In this document: positions 11,108 to 23,071 of the stretch, one piece after another | How positions within the stretch are numbered: the first letter of the stretch is position 1 | Layout: every line of letters starts with the position of its first letter | NCBI GenBank assembly: GCA_012934845.2 | Contig: WNNJ02002486.1 | Coordinates: 93,817 to 157,816 of the forward strand | Reading direction: 5' to 3' | Length of the DNA stretch: 64,000 bases | DNA from: Pomphorhynchus laevis | Taxonomy: Eukaryota > Acanthocephala > Palaeacanthocephala > Echinorhynchida > Pomphorhynchidae | Notes under the pieces: generated by a model | Databases searched by the model: none | What the model was told of the DNA's origin: nothing | Seen by the model: only the letters and a program-made list of their open reading frames with translations | Made by a program: the position numbers and the translations under genes

Positions 11108-12832
11108 TTAAACTTTGTGCATTTTTATACCATTTCAGGAAAACAGCTACAGAATTGTAATGTTTTAAAGCTGCGAAAAATTCAAAATCTGACAAGCTAA
11201 ATCTATCAGAACAAGGTAAGAGGAGCATTATCTTTAAATTTGACAGGTGTCGGAGGAACTTCCTCAAATAAAAAAATCGACTAACCTAGTCATAGTCATT
11301 CTAATACACCGGGTGCCACGAACGACCATTTTAACAAATTCCCTCGGGGTTTTATCAAGAAGTTCTCAGCGAACCGTATTCTGATTAATTTTGCTAAACC
11401 AGTAGTATCATCTGCCGAATCTTTACCCCGGCTGATCTGCCAAAGAGTAAGTAAACTTTGGTGAGAGTAATCTAAAAGGTATAGCAAATATATCTTACAA
11501 GCCTATACATGCAACGTTAAAAATATCCAACATTCTATCTTAACTCGATAGCAATGACACCTCAAAAATGAGTATGATTTCTATAATATCGGATTTATAA
11601 AGGGAAAGAACAATTCCCCTACCAGTTGCCTTTGCTAATACGAATATTGACAACGCCAGATTACTGGAAATTTTAAGTTACAACACTTTTATGGGTTGCA
11701 GTATAAGATTTTCGTAAATATCTACATACAATATGACGTACACACTGTAACCAGGGCCACCGCTGGGCATTGGTTATATATCCCTACTTCAGGAGTAGGG
11801 ATATATATGTTACAGACATCCTAAATTCCTGCGGGTCACTTCAGAGTATCTCCAAAACCCATGCGCCACTCTCCAATCGTGTCTGTCGGCTTTTGACAAA
11901 CAGTCTAGAAAGGAAGACGCCATCACAATGCTTTAGCCACCCCATCCGATATAGCCGGAATAAACATTAGCCGAAGGCATTTTTAGCTAAGAAAAAATCT
12001 ATTACATATACTACAGATCTGCGACGCATTTTGATTTAAAACTCCATCATCTCCATTTACGAAAAAGAGCTTGCGCGTAGAATCTGTCGCCATCTGTATA
12101 TGCATAATTTAATCCCACTAGGTTATCATGGTTTTATTCCAATTCGATCCGTTCATTAGGCTATTTGTGATGAAGTGCATAGGTTTTGCCAAGATAATAG
12201 TCATCAGCTTACTGTGTTTTTCTTGACTTTTTCGCTGCATTTGAATGTATCCCCATTTCTTTTGTTATCTCTTCTCTCAAGTCCCTCTGAATGCCTGCGA
12301 GAATTGTTAACGTAGTGAAGTTTTTGCTATATACCAAGCGGTTATTCTATGAAGACGACCCTGATGCACGTCAGTTCTACCCTATTACTGGTGTACCTCA
12401 AAGGCTCCCGGCTTTCTCCTATCTTATACTTTGTTACTTCCATTGTACTTTTCACACTTTTTAAACGCGATCATCATCTAGTGGAATACGTTGATTATGC
12501 CACATCCCTGTTTTCTAGACGCAGCTGATCTCGGACATCAGCATCTTCTTCAACTTCGCCAAATCGCAGGTGGTTGTCATTAATGGCGCTCCTGCGACAA
12601 AGTAAAAATTAAAGAGACTAGAACTGTCAGATCTATCCTACATCTTGCAAAATCAACCACTCCCTGTCTTCTCATATAGAGTAAGATAACTGGGATTTAC
12701 CATTACCGTTAAATGGTTGGTCGGATCAGACTTGAATAAATTCAAAAGTGCTTTGAAGATAGCTAGATGGGCCTTGAAACGAGCCTAGCATCTTTTATTA
12801 AGAGGGAATGATCAGACACGCCCTTTTATCAA
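11108..12832 (+). mobile_element. LINE family A, internally deleted copy (A3)
   Basis: Starts immediately after the tail of A2. It carries an ORF1 N-terminal and middle region: EELPQIKKSTNLVIVILI at about 11240-11300, then a block at 11455-11690 and a knuckle fragment at about 11740. It then jumps directly to ORF2 RT sequence (DIYVTDILNSCG, about 11800). The RT continues to about 12830, where it is cut off by the start of the next copy. The endonuclease and most of the linker are missing. It is heavily decayed. Confidence 0.65.
11455..11690 (+). repeat. ORF1-derived block, copy 1 of a 236-bp duplicate
   Basis: Starts ACTTTGGTGAGAGTAATC and is about 97 percent identical by eye to 13936-14171. 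Here it sits in its natural place inside A3 ORF1. Its coding sense (YKPIHATLKISNIL, PLPVAFANTNIDNA) matches the RRM-like middle of ORF1. Confidence 0.7.
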
Positions 12833-15800
12833 AAACAAGACGATCAAATGGAAACACAAACGCAAAAAATGCTGAATTCCCATGGAATTATTATAGATAC
12901 ACAAGCCCTTCAAGTTTGTGCTTTTAATCAACCAAAGGAAGACACTATTGGAATAATGGAATCAGCTGGAACAAAAGTAAGCCATTTCGTTGCAACTAAC
13001 AACGGCTCATGAGACTTCCCATCGTTCAAAAATTAGTCAATTTGGTTATTATCACAAGCCAGCCGCTAGCGAAGAGCATATTTTCTACCTTCCTAAGAAA
13101 ATTCATGATGGCTTATAAAAACAGTCATGATATATTCTACTCGTGACCTCACTGGTACTTATAGAATATTATAGAACCTCCTCCTTTACAAACCCCCGCT
13201 GATGTGAGGGGTGTAAATTTAATAACCACTCCATGAATAAGTGCATGGAACCTACCTCATGCCCCAATTGCGGTAACAATCACTCTGGGTGGTTTAGGAA
13301 ATGTATCATCTTTAAAAAATTACAAAAGCGACACATAATTAGTACTTAAAAACCACCTCTTACTTCATTCTCTGAAGCTACTGTATCAAATACGTTATCT
13401 AAAGACGAAATAAATCAACGGGTGTACCAAAAACACAATTAATGCATCAAGCAAATGGAGGCTCTGATAGCAAGATTGGTGGAAGTCATGACAAATCTTC
13501 AACCCTCTCCTCGTATCAACTTAATTACAGCTGTTAAGTCGGGGAAACGTGGGGCTAGAGCAAACACGCCCCCTTCAAACTTATCTAAAAAGGTAAACCA
13601 TGGCAAATGAGTGTAAGCAGCACGCGAAATCAAGATATTGCTTATACTAGCAAAGGGCTGTCAATCAATTACACTGCAAGAGATAAGACTGGGAAGGGCA
13701 ACTTTCCTGTCTCTGGTTCCAGTTAGATGGGTTGTTGGCTAACCCAGTAACACCAATGCAATGATAAGTAGTCTCGAGCCGTTTTCACTGAACATCCTTC
13801 AGTGGAATTTGGAAGGTACTTCTGCTCTTCGTTTTTTAACCGGTCGCGATGCAGATGTAATAGTCCTTCAGGAGACTAGATCTATCAGGTCACCCCAGGA
13901 TACTACTCGATTTTTACCAAAGCACAAAATCGCTTACTTTGGTGAGAGTAATCTAAAAGGTATAGCAAATATATCTTACAAGCCTATACATGCAACGTTA
14001 AAAATATCCAACATTCTATCTTAACTCGATAACAAAGACACCTCAAAAATGAGTATGATTTCTATAATATCGGATTTATAAAGGGAAGGAACAATTCCCC
14101 TACCAGTTGCCTTTGCTAATACGAATATTGACAACGCCGGATTACTGAAAATTTTAAGTTGCAGCAATTTTAAGTTGTTCCGCCGTACATTGTTCGGTGG
14201 AATTTGGAAGGTGCTTCTCCCCTTGGTATTTTAACTGGTCGCGATGCAGACGTCAGTGTTTCAGGAGACTAGATCAATCCGGTCACTCTGGAACATTACT
14301 CGATTTACATCTAAGCACATCACCGTCCACTTTTCTCCGTAGATAACCCCACCTCACTACTTTTTATCTTAAGGTCTTCTAACCTTAGTTAATAACCCTT
14401 AAAGATTATCCATCTTACTAAACAAATCTTGTCCTGCCCATTCTGGTTTAGCGATAACACTCTGGAATAACGCTAAATGCATCAGCATAACCAATATCTA
14501 TATTCGGCCAGGCCACGGTTCACAAGGACCGTGGCTTCCTTGATCGGATATTGGATAGCGGCAATGACATGTTACTTAATGAATTCAACGACAGAACTGG
14601 TCGTTAGACTAATGCAGTACTCCGTAGAGCCAGAACGAAAATCTTATTAACAAACCATTCTCATCCTTTTATTGAACAAAAACAAACAGGGCTAACATTG
14701 CTGCTTTATTTCTTCCCAGTCTTTCGTTTGGAAGAAATCCAATAAGTTTGTCTGCTGGAAGAAGAGAGAATCGGGCTGGATTAATGACATAGGTTTGGAT
14801 AAAGTTTTATTGGCGTCACTATATTTTCACGATTATGGAGTCAATCAACTTCCCCAATCAATCCCACATCTGGTAGACTTCAGGAGCAGGGATTTATCTG
14901 CTACATATATCCTCAAATCCTAGGGGGCTACTTCCAGGCAGCTCCAGGTCCAATGCGCCACTCTTCATTCGTGTCCGTCAGATTTTGACAGGCAGTAAGA
15001 GGAAGGAGGTCGCCATCACAATACTTTTAGCCCCTTCCTCAGATGTTGCCAGCATCAATATTAGCCGTAGATTTTTTTACCAAAGAAAAAGTTAGTCTCT
15101 TGTCCGGAAGATCTTCAGCCAATTTTAATTTAAAACTCCCTCATCTCCATCTACGAGAAAGCGCTAGAAAGAATAATCCGTAACCATCTAAGTAGGTGGA
15201 AGTTAATCCCACCAGGTTTTCATTAATTTGTGAAAGGTCGCTCTGTCCATTCATCGATTGGTGCAGTGCATCAGTTTTGTAAGAAAATAGTCATCAGATT
15301 GCTTTAGCTGTCTTTATTGGCTTTTCTGATTCATTCAACCGCATGTCCATTCTTTTACTATCTCTTTTCCCGGTTTATTGGGTTGCCTGCAAGAAGTTTT
15401 AACAAGGTGTAGATATTGCTGTACACTAAGCGATTTTTTAGGAAGATGACGCTGATGAAAATCAGTTTTACCCAAATAAATGAGTGGCTCCAGGCTTCCA
15501 ACTTTCTCCTATTGGCACACACTGATTATACCACAGCCCTGGTTTCTGGACGCAGCTGCAGACATATCGTATCGGACATAATCCGTTATTTTCAGATAAA
15601 AAGACTAGTTAGCCCTTACAATCTTATTCACATCTCATGGCAGCCCTGCTATCAAGAAAAAGCTAAAGAGATCAGGAATATCTATTCTATCCTCAATTTT
15701 GAACAATCAACCCCTCCCAATATTTAAGCACATAGTAAGATATCTAGGGTTTTCCATTACGATTAAATGATCGTTCGAATAAGACTTGATTAGATTCAAG

Positions 15801-16165
15801 ATTGTCCTAAAGAGAGCTAGATGAGCCCTGAAACAGGATCAACATCTGTCATTAAAATAGAGTGATATGGTGCGCTTTTGTTGAATATGGGCAATCTCGT
15901 GATTAGTCTTATTCTCTAGAGGACATCCCTCAGAGCAAATACAAAATTTTCTGAAGATCCTCATATCTAGACTACCGACCATAATACGCCTCGATTAGAC
16001 CCTCAAGTGTGTGAGACCCTGAATAGTTCAGTCGGGAGGCGCGCGTTGGTGTGTGCGGGTGGATTCTGATTCCACTGGATTACTGACAAACTAGAAGAAT
16101 GATAAAATTAGCTTTAAAACTGTTTGTATTTTTTGTTGCTTATTTAATAAATAAATTTTTTTAGC
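12833..16165 (+). mobile_element. LINE family A, mosaic copy or two fused copies (A4)
   Basis: ORF1 begins with METQTQKMLNSHG at 12849. It shows LPIVQKLVNLVIITSQPLAK at about 13015 and a zinc-knuckle segment (SCPNCGNNHSGWFRKC, about 13255-13310). ORF2 opens at 13761 with PFSLNILQWNLEGTSALRFL and GRDADVIVLQETRSI. At 13936 it is interrupted by a 236-bp block of ORF1 sequence, after which the start of the endonuclease appears again (about 14190). The rest of ORF2, with deletions, runs to the 3' end at about 16165. Either two copies were joined, or a block was copied in from A3, which carries a nearly identical segment. Confidence 0.65.
13936..14171 (+). repeat. ORF1-derived block, copy 2, inside ORF2 of A4
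   Basis: The same 236-bp block as at 11455-11690, but lying between two partial copies of the ORF2 endonuclease start. The two blocks are far more alike than the LINE sequence around them. This points to a later local duplication, to gene conversion, or to two closely related inserts. Confidence 0.7.
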
Positions 16166-16269
16166 AAAACAACCACTAAATATCTAGAAAAGCTAACAAG
16201 TTAGAAAACAAAGATCAAGGAACGTATTTCTTTCCTCTTTGATCGTATTAGGACTTTACTTGAATCTTC

Positions 16270-17174
16270 TACTTCTTCAAGCCTTACACTCTCAAGTCCA
16301 TAGGGATCTGAGCCCCCGGTAGCACCAGCGCACAGACTTCCGACTGAATTATTCGGGGTATCTCACCCCCCCCTAAGAGTCCAGTCGAGGAGGACTATTG
16401 TCGGTAATCTCAAGATGATTAACTTAAGAAACCTTAATCTTAGCTCTGGAAGACGTCCTCTAGATAAAAAGACTAATTCCGAGATAGCCCAAGTACCCCC
16501 AAAGGCGTACTTGGGGTTTCCTATTCAATGACAGATGCTGGGCCTGTTTCAGAGTCCACCTAGCTCTGTTCAGGATACGTGTAAGTCTATTCAGGTAAGC
16601 TTTCGCCGATCAGTTTACCGTAACGGTAAATCCCTGATATTTTACTCGACTCGTGAGATAGGGAGTGGTTGAGGCTGCAAAAGGGAGGAGAGTGTAGAAA
16701 GTGCAAGTCTCTTAAGCTTCTTTTTTATAGCAAGGATGCCATAAAAGACGACCAACCGCGATTTATTGGAAAGAACAATGGAGCTAGCAAGATATAAGAT
16801 AGGAAATAGGGGAGCCTGGAGACACACCAATAATAGGGTAGAACTGACGTACATCAGGGTCGTCTTTATAGTAGAACCGCTTGGTGTGCGACAATATCCC
16901 CATCCTGTTAACAATTTTCACAAAAGGCCAAGGGACCTGAGAGAGGAGATAACGAAGGGAATAAAGATGCGGTCAAATTCATCAGAAAAGTAAAGAAAAG
17001 TCGCCACATCAAGCTAATGACTGATATTCTGTCAAAACTGATGCAATTCACCAATTGCTGAATGTACCGAGTGACACAAACCTATGGAAACTCGATGGGA
17101 TTAAATTACGTCTACATAAATGATCGCGGATTCTACTTGCAAGCGTTTTTACGTAGATGGATATTAGGCGTTTT
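16270..17174 (-). mobile_element. LINE family A, 3' fragment (A5)
   Basis: Minus-strand RT and 3' UTR sequence. It includes the conserved GGATCTGAGCCCC segment near the 3' end (about 16305), RT thumb and palm sequence, and homology ending abruptly at the GGCGTTTT stretch at 17174, so it is 5'-truncated. Frames are broken throughout. It faces A4 tail-to-tail across about 100 bp. Confidence 0.65.
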
Positions 17175-18165
17175 ATATATTCATTATAATTATTGAATAG
17201 TCTCCTTGGATCTCTCTGTGATTCCATTATTATAGATTAAGTTGAAATAAACAAGGAAGAGAGTTCTTATAGGCAAAAGTTTTTATTTAAACGTTTCGAA
17301 TAATCTTTTTGAGAAATCCTCTGATATATATTCGTTACTAATAAGTAAATGGAGAAAACGGACATAACCGGCTATTGTGAACCATCACACTCAATCAGAA
17401 ATCAAATCCCTATACCCTTTACTGTGGATTGAGTTTATCAGTAGGGTCCAGATTTTAAGTGTGTTTAAGAATCCTCTACGACAGTTTAGAAGAGTTCATT
17501 ACAAAAATAATTATTGTAAGACGACCTTCGAATCCACCGGCGATCACAAAATACGATATCATAATATACGATATCTTAGTATGATAAACGTGTTGAGCAG
17601 TGTGTCAGATTTAAAAAATCAAATTATTCTATTTTTGAACATGAACTAACAAGTTAAATATCATAAATGATCATTTGCAGGCTTTGTTAAGAATACCAAA
17701 TCCAAACACGACACAACAATTACAAAAAATACAAAGAATATGAAAAATTAACCGTTAAGTTAAAGTTTTATAATTTAAACTTTTTACTTTTTTAATTTTT
17801 AAATTTAAACTTATTACCAGTTTAAATTTAAGTTATATAATAAATAAAAATATATATGTTATATTATTGTTGATTATACATAAAGTTTGTTTTTACCTTT
17901 ATTGTTAACAACTATAATTAGTTTACGAAAATTTTAAACGTTTTCCTCTATTAATATGCGTTAATTTTCTACAATTTTTACTTGCGGCCCGCAGTTACTT
18001 TCAAACTCCCAAAAGTGTCTCGGTGATACAATAGCTGTGCTCATGCCTGCTATAGACCAAATATAAGATAATAACTAATTTGTTAAAAATATGATTTGCT
18101 TTTCATTTCATTGTTGTCGAAAAACATAATAATGGTCGGTCTTATTGTTTTCAATTGATTCTTGA
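17175..18165. other. Non-coding stretch, no supported gene
   Basis: AT-rich. A degenerate AACGTTTCGA...CTCTGATA arrangement at about 17292-17335 could be a very decayed hammerhead-like remnant on the minus strand, but pairing is poor. The 90-codon frame at 17377-17649 has no recognisable features. Confidence 0.4.
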
Positions 18166-18471
18166 TTATTTTCCTGGGTAGCTATTAGTCATGAAATCAA
18201 GTTCGTCCTTACAGTTATCCATCAAAAAATCCCAATCGGACGATATATGCTGCTTTTGCACCAAACGAGTTATATTATGCGTGTTTAGAAAGCATTCAAT
18301 TACCAACGGCATTGATTCACTTGCACGAACCACCTTTCTATCCTCATCATTAATATTAGGGCATGCTTTTATTTCATAGCACAAGTTTGTATCTTTTTTG
18401 CTAGTTTTGTTCTTAACAGGTGACAACGTTGATAACGGCGACGTCAGCATAATGATATTGTGCAGCGGCAA
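18166..18471 (-). CDS. Possible small host exon or gene, 101 codons
   Basis: Complete ATG-to-stop frame on the minus strand. The product has a mixed, non-repetitive composition, with charged and hydrophobic residues alternating (for example ESMPLVIECFLNTHNITRLV and DWDFLMDNCKDELDFM). I recognise no domain. A real exon is possible because it lies in a stretch largely free of transposons and in the same orientation as the EF-hand-like ORF 2.2 kb away. A chance frame remains possible. The opposite-strand 62-codon frame at 18191-18379 is its shadow. Confidence 0.3.
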   Translation of the reverse strand: MPLHNIIMLTSPLSTLSPVKNKTSKKDTNLCYEIKACPNINDEDRKVVRASESMPLVIECFLNTHNITRLVQKQHISSDWDFLMDNCKDELDFMTNSYPGK

Positions 18472-18783
18472 CAGTATCTACAAAATGTAAAGCATCTGAA
18501 ACACTGTAATAATTATAATGTCCTCCAGCCTAAATTTGGCCAGTTTATCGAAATTATTTTAATTTGACTTGAATTTGACATAATATTATATTATTCGATT
18601 AACATTTTTTATTCGTCAGAATACTTACAGAAAGTAAAGAGTTGATAATTGATTTAGAGATATTGCTTGTTAATTTGACAAGCAAAAAAATTTAAATTAT
18701 TTTTTAATAATATTGATCTACACGACAGGTTTTTTAAACAAATAACGCTGTACCAGAAACAATTTCAGAAAATTCCTGCATTT

Positions 18784-18860
18784 CTGAAGATGCTGAAAGA
18801 GGTTAGCGAAATATCAAATACTAATTTTCTGACGATGCTAACAGACGTTAGTGAAATATC
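18784..18860 (+). ncRNA. Two tandem hammerhead-like ribozyme motifs
   Basis: Unit 1 (18784-18815) is CTGAAGA, a variable hairpin, then GAAATATC. Unit 2 (18829-18860) is CTGACGA, T, GCTAAC-AGAC-GTTAGT, GAAATATC. The units are 45 bp apart. Unit 2 fits the hammerhead core: CTGANGA, a 6-bp stem II with a 4-nt loop, GAAA, a 2-bp stem III (AT/AT), an ATA cleavage triplet, and a short T/A stem I (TTTT before the core, AAAA after the site). An extra T follows CTGANGA, as in the other copies in this window. Minimal hammerheads of this kind are known from Penelope-like elements and retrozymes. Unit 1 is weaker in stem II. Confidence 0.55.
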
Positions 18861-20456
18861 AAATAAAAAAGTTTCCTCCTTTTTTGATACAGCTCCAATA
18901 ATTCTTTATCAATACTGGATCATTTATCAACTATTTAAAAAGTATATTAAAAAATTATAAATTAAATAAAGCATAATGTTCAACTATTCAAAGTCATCGG
19001 TCCATTGGATATTTTCAGTTTGTATGTCTGTCGTGCATAATATAAGTTTTGAATGTACTGACAATTAATATATGAAAGGACAAGTAAAAATAACCCAGAA
19101 AATAATCATTAATCGATATGTTAGCTTATTTTTAATTATAAAGCTCGTATCAAAAACCGTAACAAGACAATATAACAAATGAGATCCCGCTAAAGATAAT
19201 TATCTGATAACTATACAACATATATTCCTTGCTAAATTTCAAATGTTACATTGATGCTTAAATCTAAATAATTATTCCGTGAAATGAATAAAAGTTATAT
19301 TTTATCGTAAATAAAACATTATATAATTTGTCATCAGTTGTAATAAATAAGATAAATCATTCCCTAAATTGAATTTATATCAAGGAATTTTATTCGAAAC
19401 AAGCAAAGTGTAGTTTCAAAATCATTACCTGCACATTAAGTTTACGGATGTTTACTAAAAAATATTTTACATGACTCACTATATATACTTTGAACAAGGT
19501 ATAATTTCGAAAACTATACAATTTAATATTGTATGACATTACAAATGTTCATCCTATGTGAACGGGTCATATATGTTAATAGCACTAAAATGCGGCTAAA
19601 CATACGGATATAAGTTGCAGACTTGGAAAAGCTCTAACGGGATCTATACAAATTCATGTTAGCAAAAACTTCAATTGCTTATGGCACAGAAATTCATGTA
19701 GACGATTTTATTGTATCAGCAACTACTAGATGAGGAAGCAGCAGATTATTAAATAATCTATTATAATCAATTAGCTTAGTCAAAGCGTGAATATGAATAC
19801 AAATTTGTATATACGAATATATTGTGCACAAAGGTGACATAATTTCCCCTTGTTTGTATTTGCCTATTTAAATTCAACATCGATTTTTTGGATAACTATC
19901 GTCAATAAAGGTTTACATTGAGAAAGATCAACATATCACTATGCATACAAATTAATGTTGAGATAATAAAACGTCGTAAATTCGATATTTTTTCATAAGA
20001 TGATACGATCTTATAAGAAGTGATAATATCATGACAAGACAATACAATTCTAACATATTATGATAACAGCAGCTAGTAAATTTACTTTGAATTTACAGCT
20101 AGTAAATTTTTGTTTCAAAGCCAGATGGGATTGATACAAATTCATTATACTCGTAGTGACTGATCCTGATCTGGATTTGAAAATCGCCACAATTCGTATT
20201 CGTTCACCAAGAATAGCCAAAAAATATTCATACAATTGGTGAATATTATATTTCACAAATCGTCACAAATATTATATTTTCTTTAATAATTTCTATTATT
20301 TGATAAATCAAATCGAATCAAACATATCCATATAATATCTTCATACTGGAATCGTCGGAGCAGTCAATAAATAAAAAAATTAAAAATGTTGTATTGTTTT
20401 AATAAGATTTATAATGTCAAACAGTCCGATAAATTTACGTATCTATCAAACCCATC

Positions 20457-20572
20457 ATTGAACAAATCTATTCAATGAAATCTACATTGAATAGATTCAA
20501 TGAAATTTACATTCAATGAAATCTACATTCAATGAAATTTACATTGAACAAATCTATTCAATGAAATCTACA
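20457..20572. repeat. Degenerate short tandem repeat
   Basis: Five to six copies of a unit close to ATTCAATGAAATYTACATT, with two larger units containing GAACAAATCTATTCAATG at either end. It lies about 140 bp past the stop codon of the EF-hand-like ORF. Confidence 0.7.
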
Positions 20573-20712
20573 ATCACAATTGGATTACGAAAAAATTAAC
20601 AGTACCTTGTAGATTATTAATATTTCTGATTATTCTTTTCTTGGAAAAATATTTAATAAAAAATAAAAATGTATTAAAATGATATTTAATCAATTAAAAT
20701 ACAAACACAATT

Positions 20713-21300
20713 TTACTCATAATCAACAATTGCTTGTATGCAATCAATGAAGTCTTTGATTTTTATCAGATCAGGATAAGATGAAACCTTCGTACGTAGC
20801 AAATTCATTAAGTATTCCAAGTTTTCGTCTCTATCAGTTTGGTCAACTATTATTGTTCTTGATATCGGGTAAATAGATTTCGCAATATCCGTGAGTGAAA
20901 TGTATCCGTAACCGGATTTATCGTGCATTAGAGCAAAGCGTGATATAATTCGAAAAAATATCCAGCGCTCTCTACTATCGCGGATGTCACCAGATTTAAA
21001 CATAGTTCGAAGATAACGCTGAAATTTAATTCGGAAATATCTTTCCATAGTTAAAAGGTTATAGAAATTTATTCGATTTTCATTATTCAAGGCTATTAAA
21101 GCGTACTCCGTAATTTGTTCAATAGGTATATATATGCCCAGTTCTTTAAACAAGCTAGGTAATTGATCAATAGGTAGTAAGATATCTTTACTACCACCAT
21201 ATTTTGCATACAATGTTAACAGAATCGACATCTTCAACTCTCCAATGTCATCCTTTAGATCATCAATATCAGTTGAATCCAAATCAATCATATACTCCAT
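20713..21300 (-). CDS. EF-hand-like protein, 195 residues, intact single-exon ORF
   Basis: Complete ATG-to-TAA frame on the minus strand. The clearest motif is a canonical EF-hand loop at residues 127-138 (HDKSGYGYISLTD): Asp at position 1, Ser at 3, Gly at 6, Ile at 8 and Asp at 12, flanked by plausible helices. A second, degenerate calmodulin-like unit spans about residues 28-85, with helix LTLYAKYGG, then IDQLPSLFKELGI and NNENRINFYNLL, but lacks good ligands. The overall layout resembles four-EF-hand proteins in which most sites have lost calcium binding. It is not related to any transposon here and has no visible decay, which argues for a live host gene. A retrocopy is possible because there is no intron. 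The exact subfamily is not recognised. Confidence 0.6.
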   Translation of the reverse strand: MEYMIDLDSTDIDDLKDDIGELKMSILLTLYAKYGGSKDILLPIDQLPSLFKELGIYIPIEQITEYALIALNNENRINFYNLLTMERYFRIKFQRYLRTMFKSGDIRDSRERWIFFRIISRFALMHDKSGYGYISLTDIAKSIYPISRTIIVDQTDRDENLEYLMNLLRTKVSSYPDLIKIKDFIDCIQAIVDYE

Positions 21301-22513
21301 TTGATTTATTGTTGTTATAATATACTTAAACGATTACGATAAATTACATAGTATAATTAACTTAATTTAGACAGTCAATATGGCGCCACTTTGAAAAATA
21401 ATAATTTCCCAAACAACATGCTTAATGTTGTAATTTGTCTATTTAATGCGGTTTTGTTGCTGAGACCTTTTTCTTCCATAGGAACAAGAAAAATAACAAG
21501 TCGTACCTTAAAAATAGCAAAGTGCTAGGATTATCTGACTGCTAGAGGATATTTCTTTGATATCACAACACTACCCATTGCGACTTTTGAAGTTTTAATT
21601 TTGAAGTTCAAAGAGCTCTGACGTTAACACTTTGGTAGCAACAGTTTTAATTTAATGAAACTGTTTCAGATCCAATCTTAATTGCTTCCTGACATGCTTG
21701 AACATGTTCAACTATAATAAAACTTATAAAATCACCGAGATGGTAAAACCAAAGAGTATCTTACTCGTTGTGTAAAAAGCGATTTGTTAATTCTATAATA
21801 TAAAATTGAGCTCAGAGTTATGCAATCTTTTTAGCCTTGTCAAGTTACAAATGTATCATTAACGATGAACACCTACAATTAATAAGTACCAAGAAGGTTA
21901 CATAGGGTAGGGTTAATATTTAATATTAAAAAGAATTATATTATTTTTAGAGGCAATGTATTTACATTTGTCCGGAACATAAAAGTGTAGTTCCATCAGC
22001 GTATAGGACATGATGTTCATTAAATAAAGAAAAATACATATTAGGAAAATGGATGCCAACAAATACATAATTTCAAAAGAGCATCGAGGAACACAAGTAT
22101 AATTGGTAAGAATTAACGAATATTAGAGGCATAATTGTAGTATAAACGCTAAACGCCCCACGAACATCAAATTTTCAGCTAGCAACCCTCTCAAACACTA
22201 CTAAAAACCTTAAAGAAGAGAGTTCAAGTATATAAATAATAAAAAGGAAATAGCGAAATTAAAAAGATTTGACAGAAATCCATGAGCTTTTCCCGACATA
22301 GCAGGTGCAATTAACACACATTTTTTGACGAAAGTAGCCATTGCATAGTGATCGTTTCAATTAAGTCGTGGTACATCAAGAGTTTTAAAGTAGAGGCTAC
22401 CAAATAAAACAGTCATGATATTGTGGTATCATGATATTAACATGCTATAACAAGTATAAAGACGCTTTGGCTTAAACTCACTCAGTTTTTTGTAATCTAC
22501 AATCTTGGAAACA
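21301..22513. other. AT-rich non-coding stretch upstream of the EF-hand-like ORF
   Basis: No supported gene. The part next to 21300 would hold the promoter of the minus-strand ORF. Near 22440-22510, TATAAAG followed by CTCACTCAGTTT on the plus strand looks like a possible start of the decayed transcription unit that follows. Confidence 0.35.
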
Positions 22514-23066
22514 ACAATGCAGGTTAGTGATAATACTCTAAAAATTAAGGATATAGACGATATTAACGAAGTTCCTTTAGTGAGGTAAGTTAATAATATT
22601 CGAAAAATGATAACAGAAATCCTACTGGAGATGGATGATTATTTTAAGGCATTATTAAAAACCTTTGTACAAAAATATTCGGGGGAAATTATATTTACTT
22701 TAGATAAGAAATTGGCTGGAGTTTATCACATTACTTTCTCTTCAACTGGCCAAGGAATATTTGAGCTATTTTATCACACAACTTAAACAATATAGGAAAG
22801 CAGAATACCGACACATAGGTGCCTTAATAAAATCAATAATACAATTCCCGACTCAGAGCTTGAAAATATCTTAGAGTTGGATAAAAAATACTGAATTAGG
22901 AACATCAGACTTGTAAAGAACCAAAACGAGGATGCATTGTCAATTGCATTTGACGCTGCAACCCATGAAAATGCATTAATACTAGCAAAGAAAAAAGACA
23001 TCGTCTTCATGGGGAAAAACCTATATTTCGTCGACCGATCAATTGAGGAATCCACCTATACTCAAT
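22514..23066 (+). pseudogene. Unidentified decayed coding remnant, RRM-like end
   Basis: From an ATG at 22517 (MQVSDNTLKIKDIDDINEVP) coding potential continues with breaks through MDDYFKALLKTFVQKYSGEI and then NQNEDALSIAFDAATHENAL and KKKDIVFMGKNLYFVDRSI. The last part has the alternating pattern of an RNA-recognition motif, as found in ORF1 proteins of some retroelements. CAG|GTTAGT at 22519 and AG|GTAAGT near 22585 look like splice donors, so small introns may explain some of the apparent breaks. It is cut by the 3' end of LINE copy A6. Function unknown. Confidence 0.35.
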
Positions 23067-23071
23067 GTCAA

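Larger units (their letters stand above)
18472..20712. other. AT-rich non-coding stretch with ribozyme-like and tandem repeats
   Basis: No supported gene. It contains the tandem hammerhead-like pair at 18784-18860 and a short degenerate tandem repeat at 20457-20572. ATATGAAAGGACAAGT at about 19070 recurs at about 39970, which suggests an uncharacterised dispersed repeat. The 68-codon frame at 20050-20256 looks like chance. Confidence 0.5.
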
